Assembly (NCBI GenBank): GCA_028564705.1 | Contig: JAPXFQ010000338.1 | Location: forward strand, 248,001 to 312,000 | Length of the DNA stretch: 64,000 bases | DNA from: Apricaphanius iberus | Lineage: Eukaryota > Chordata > Actinopteri > Cyprinodontiformes > Aphaniidae | Direction: 5' to 3' | In this document: piece by piece, positions 33,961 through 64,000 of the stretch | How the letters are laid out: every line of letters begins with the position of its first letter | Numbering within the stretch: the stretch's first letter is position 1 | Program-made: the position numbers and the translations under genes | Notes under the pieces: generated by a model | Seen by the model: only the letters and a program-made list of their open reading frames with translations | The model's database searches: none | Told to the model about the DNA's origin: nothing

Positions 33961-35029
33961 ATGTAATTTATTGTGGCTTTATTTCAATGGCAGCATTTTT
34001 GAAATAATAGTTGGTTTGTTTAAATACATTCTCCCACCAGGAATGTTGATTAGAGCCCTGCATTGGGACTAGGATTCCTTATGCCCCCAAATAAATTTAA
34101 CTGGAGCAGGTGGTTTAAAATAGAAACTGGATCCCAAGATTGTTGGAAGGATAAATAATACAACTGAGGTTAGACTGGAGAAAGATATATTTTATAATCC
34201 AATATCATAATTAGATTTTAAAAGTATTCAATTAAAAAACAAAAAATCGGTGGCAACTCAAATTCTTTTTGTGAATTAAAATATGCCCAATTTCAATCAA
34301 AAATGCAAAAAAATCTTTCACAACATGGGCTTTGACGAAAATGCACCACCACCAGTCAAAAAACAAACAAAAAACCCAAATGGTTTGCAGTGTGATTCCT
34401 TCAACAACTAAAGATTCCAAACTCTGTTGACGAAGAAATAAGATACCTCAGCACCCAATTGTCAGACAATCCAGTCCCAAACTCATGTGAATGAAATTCA
34501 CGCAGAATGGTTATCTGCACTGTGACATCTGACAAGGTAAATTTGAATCTAAGTTCAATATGCCACCAGAGAGAGTATTTACTGTGTGCACACATATTTT
34601 AGAAGACAACAGTTTCACTCAGCAATATTCATATTTTTATTTGTATGTTCTGAGCCATAGTTTTGTATTATTGTTCACGAATTTAGAGTTTAGCCTAGTA
34701 TTTTCAAGTGTTTTTTGGTGTTTTAATGTCAGTGGTATTGTTTTTATAGTTTTTTCTATATCAAAGTCTTATGTTATTGATACTTATTGGTCTCATTTTA
34801 CATGGGAATTTGTGTATCAATGTGGACAGATTTTTGTTAAATACATTTTATTTATTCTGTTCTTGTTCAACTGCAATTATACATTTAGTAAATCTACATT
34901 TAATGAATTGTATATTGCATTCGTTAAAGTGGTGGGTATGGGTTGTAAAGGCCAGAAATACACAGCAGAAGAGGAATTACAATATTAGTTCTCCACAGGA
35001 CTCTAACGTGGGTCTCTGAGACTCCTTCA
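33961..35029. other. AT-rich stretch splitting a Tc1 relic
   Basis: AT-rich DNA with a 142-codon hydrophobic frame (34560-34988) rich in Phe, Ile and Tyr. I regard that frame as a chance product of composition. It may be an insertion between the two Tc1 parts. Confidence 0.4.
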
Positions 35030-35225
35030 GTCTATTGTCTTTGTCAAGCTGTCAGTTTAGGTGTACAGCCTTGTCTTCGTAGGCCTGCACCTGTAACCTG
35101 CTTTTTCCATTTTTGCTTAAAACTTTTCTAGAACTCTTTATCTAACCTGACTGCTGTGTTCCTTGGTCTTATTGTTTGTTCGTTTGTTAAGTAAACCATT
35201 TTTCCTACCTTTGAATATGTTTCAA
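35030..35225 (-). mobile_element. Tc1/mariner relic, part 2
   Basis: 'aagctgtcagtttaggtgta', 'cagccttgtcttcgtaggcc', 'ctttttccatttttgctt' and 'ctgctgtgttccttggtctt' match the antisense strand of the N-terminal (DNA-binding) half of the same Tc1-like family. No frame survives. Confidence 0.45.
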
Positions 35226-35254
35226 ATTAGAGAATCAGTCGTGGAGAGCAGATC

Positions 35255-35500
35255 TCTACAAAGGCAAGGCTGATCTCCATCCTTTAGAGAATTTGTGGAC
35301 AATCTGAAAAGGCGTGAGAGCGAGGTGGCCTGCAAACCTCAAACAGTTCCACCAGTTCTGGCAGGAGGAATGAACCAGAATCCCAGCAAAAATATTGCGA
35401 GAGGGTTGAGGAAGGAAACCCAAAACACTGGACTTGAGTCATACAATTAAGCTGCAATACTACCAAATACTGAGGAAATGTATGTAAACTTCTGATTTTG
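35255..35500 (+). mobile_element. Tc1/mariner transposase C-terminal relic
   Basis: From 35275 the plus strand reads LHPLENLWTI, then WPANLKQFHQFWQEE, RIPAKI and IKLQYYQI, with stops between. This follows the Tc1 C-terminus, in which NPIENLW precedes the last catalytic residue. It ends at 'tgtatgtaaacttctgattt', the usual 3' terminal text of such elements. It is in the opposite orientation to the relic just before it. Confidence 0.6.
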
Positions 35501-36543
35501 AAAACAAAACAGCAAATGGTTACTTTGGTTGTTCTAAATGTAACAGAGCTACTGTTAAACCACAATAGAAATATTATCAGTTTTCATCTCAATTTGAACT
35601 AGGAACATTTGCACTTAAGAATTACAGAGTGGCTCCGGTTTACTAATTTACTCAAACAATTTATAATGCAAGTGAATGCAAAAGGATTGCAATGTGCACT
35701 TGGGGAAGCACCAAACATTTATTGCAGTTGTACATAGGTTGCAGACATACTGTAATTACACAGGTTTTTAGGAGGTGGCACCGAAATATTTGTTGTTAGA
35801 GCTTTTAAGCCAAGAAAGTGGAGATGCAAACAGATGTTGATCGAAATCAAATCTGAGTCAGAGAGAGAGGGATAAAAAAAACAAATAGAAAAACCTGGAA
35901 GAGTCAGTAAAATGAACGCAAAAAAAGAATCACTTATCTTCTTTGTCTATTACGATAAAGAATAGAGATATTAGTCTTGTAGTACAGAATCACAAAAAGC
36001 GCTGCCTGTTTCTGAACTAAATAGCAAGCAACACAAACGTTCAACCCAATGTTTTTCAGAACCCAATTTTAATATGCATTTTTTTAAATGAACAATTTAA
36101 GGCACATGACAACGTTTTGTTCATTGTTACAAATGAAATATCCACAGGGCCTCTCTGGGATTGTATGAAAACAACTAGACATATTTTTTTTCCACTCAAA
36201 AATATTAGTTTTATTAGTTATAAACCACAGAGAATGTAAACTTCACTGTGTGTAACATTTTCAGATTTTTTTAAGGAAACTAAGGTATAACAACTGGAAG
36301 AGTAAGCCCTTTGTTAGAATATTTATATTATAATCTAATTTTATTATGGCTTAATTTCCTAACTGTGTACATTAACAGACTTTTTTTAGTTAGACGCATT
36401 GTTCCAGTTTATGCTTAAGCTCTTGAAAGACTGATATTTACAAGAGGACTGATTCATACTTACAATTTGACACTTCAGTCAAATTCATAAAGTCATATTT
36501 GTTTTCAAAAAGGTTTTAAGAAACTTTAAATATCCTTGTAAAA
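35501..36543. other. Downstream of col11a1, nothing recognised
   Basis: AT-rich, no gene seen. A further AATAAA on the minus strand (36215-36210) could be a distal poly(A) signal of col11a1. Confidence 0.4.
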
Positions 36544-37098
36544 TTTATTCTATCAATGTTTACCAAATATTTCATTAAAACCAAAGAAGCACATGCAAGT
36601 TTTTAGAGTGGATTCAGAGAGAAACAGTAATGTACAAAATTAAAATAATATTAATTACAGTTTTGTCAAATGCACTGTTTGTAGCACCTTAAGTGTTTTG
36701 CAATTTTGCACAAAAGCACCTCCGTGGTTCTGTTCAGAGCATAACTTGGAGCATGCAGAGAGGAATGGGATTTGGGAGGGCGAGGCTTGGGTTTAATGGA
36801 TCCTCTCTGTGCTGCTAAAAGTATGCCACTGTCCACTACGGCATCAAACGTCCTTCTCCTGATGTCACTCATTACAAGCAAAAGTCACGTGATTCCAGCC
36901 CTACGAGGGCGAGGAGGTGTTTCCCCTGGTCAGCGCTTTTAAGGCAAGGTCAAGGTGTGCTCTTCTATTTCTCCCAGCTTGTTGGATCTTCTTTGCAATA
37001 AAGGAAAGCAGAATAGATGGTGGCTGAGAGGCTGTCTTCATGTAGGTGTTACTGTTAACTCTCTGACCCTGTCCTTCAGCGGGGGAAGAGGGGCGTGT
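36544..37098 (-). other. col11a1: Probable col11a1 3' UTR with poly(A) signals
   Basis: It follows the stop codon directly. On the minus strand, ATTAAA lies at 36797-36792 and AATAAA at 36549-36544, giving 3' UTRs of roughly 0.3 or 0.55 kb. Which is used cannot be told from the sequence. Confidence 0.4.
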
Positions 37099-63577
<26,479 letters not shown>

Positions 63578-64000
63578 CTAAAGGAAAAACAAAAGGCAAT
63601 AATGATAACAGTTGGTAACAGTTACTATATAGGCTGTTAATGTGGCATTATGGAAATCACTACAAAAAAGATGTTGCATGCTTACTCTGATAAATTATTA
63701 TTGGAACTGAAATATTATTATGATTATGAATAGAGAAAAACAAACATAACCCTAAACCTGTAACCATTTGACATTATGCTAAAATGTTTTGTTGTGATAG
63801 GTTGGGGATATGTATTTGGCAGAACAACATGAAGTAGTGCACAATTGTCAAGTGGAAGGACACACTTTCTTACAGAATAAATCTGAAAAATGCATATTTT
63901 AGTGTTTTTGTTCTTTAGTGCTTCTTCAGTCAATGCGTTGAAGATCTATATATTGGTGCAATTACAACTGCAGGGCTTTTTGGATTTCTACCAGTTTTGC
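63578..64000 (-). other. col11a1: col11a1 intron, nothing recognised
   Basis: Start of the next upstream intron. No exon or repeat was seen to the window end. Confidence 0.6.

Noticed and set aside
34560..34988. 142-codon plus-strand hydrophobic frame
   Set aside because: Very AT-rich DNA gives Phe, Ile, Leu and Tyr by composition. There is no motif, and it lies between pieces of transposon relics.

Overview
The window is a piece of a vertebrate chromosome, almost certainly from a teleost fish. Coding DNA is sparse and cut into short exons with GT-AG (and a few GC-AG) introns. The two host genes match vertebrate olfm3 and col11a1. The spaces between exons are full of repeats typical of teleost genomes: Tc1/mariner relics, hAT ends, tRNA-derived SINEs, LINE tails and a piggyBac element. 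Nothing bacterial or viral was seen.

Layout. Positions 3071-13728 (minus strand) hold the first five coding exons of olfm3 (noelin-3): signal peptide, noelin N-terminal region, coiled coil and the start of the olfactomedin domain. Its last, large olfactomedin exon lies beyond the left edge. A CpG-rich putative promoter sits just upstream, at about 13729-14060. Positions 14.1-37.1 kb are a 23 kb intergenic spacer. It holds a complete, apparently intact piggyBac-type transposon (17109-20587, TTAA-flanked, two-exon transposase), several SINE, LINE and Tc1 relics, and fragments of transposon-like ORFs. Positions 37099-63577 (minus strand) hold the last 23 exons of col11a1 (pro-alpha1(XI) collagen): 18 Gly-X-Y exons of 36, 54 or 108 bp, the junction exon, and four further C-propeptide exons ending in a stop codon at 37099-37101. 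The 5' part of col11a1 lies beyond the right edge.

The two genes lie in the same orientation and order as, to my recollection, OLFM3 and COL11A1 on human chromosome 1p21, so the linkage looks ancient while the spacer is much shorter here. They are not known to share a pathway: noelin-3 is a secreted neuronal/retinal glycoprotein, and collagen XI nucleates and limits the diameter of cartilage fibrils.

I found no clear new biological system. The items most worth a second look are the piggyBac element with about 370-bp inverted ends, two GC-AG introns in col11a1, a perfect 18-bp hairpin in a col11a1 intron, and a pair of opposed relic ORFs near 29.3-30.7 kb. Family names come from recognising sequence by eye; no database search was run.
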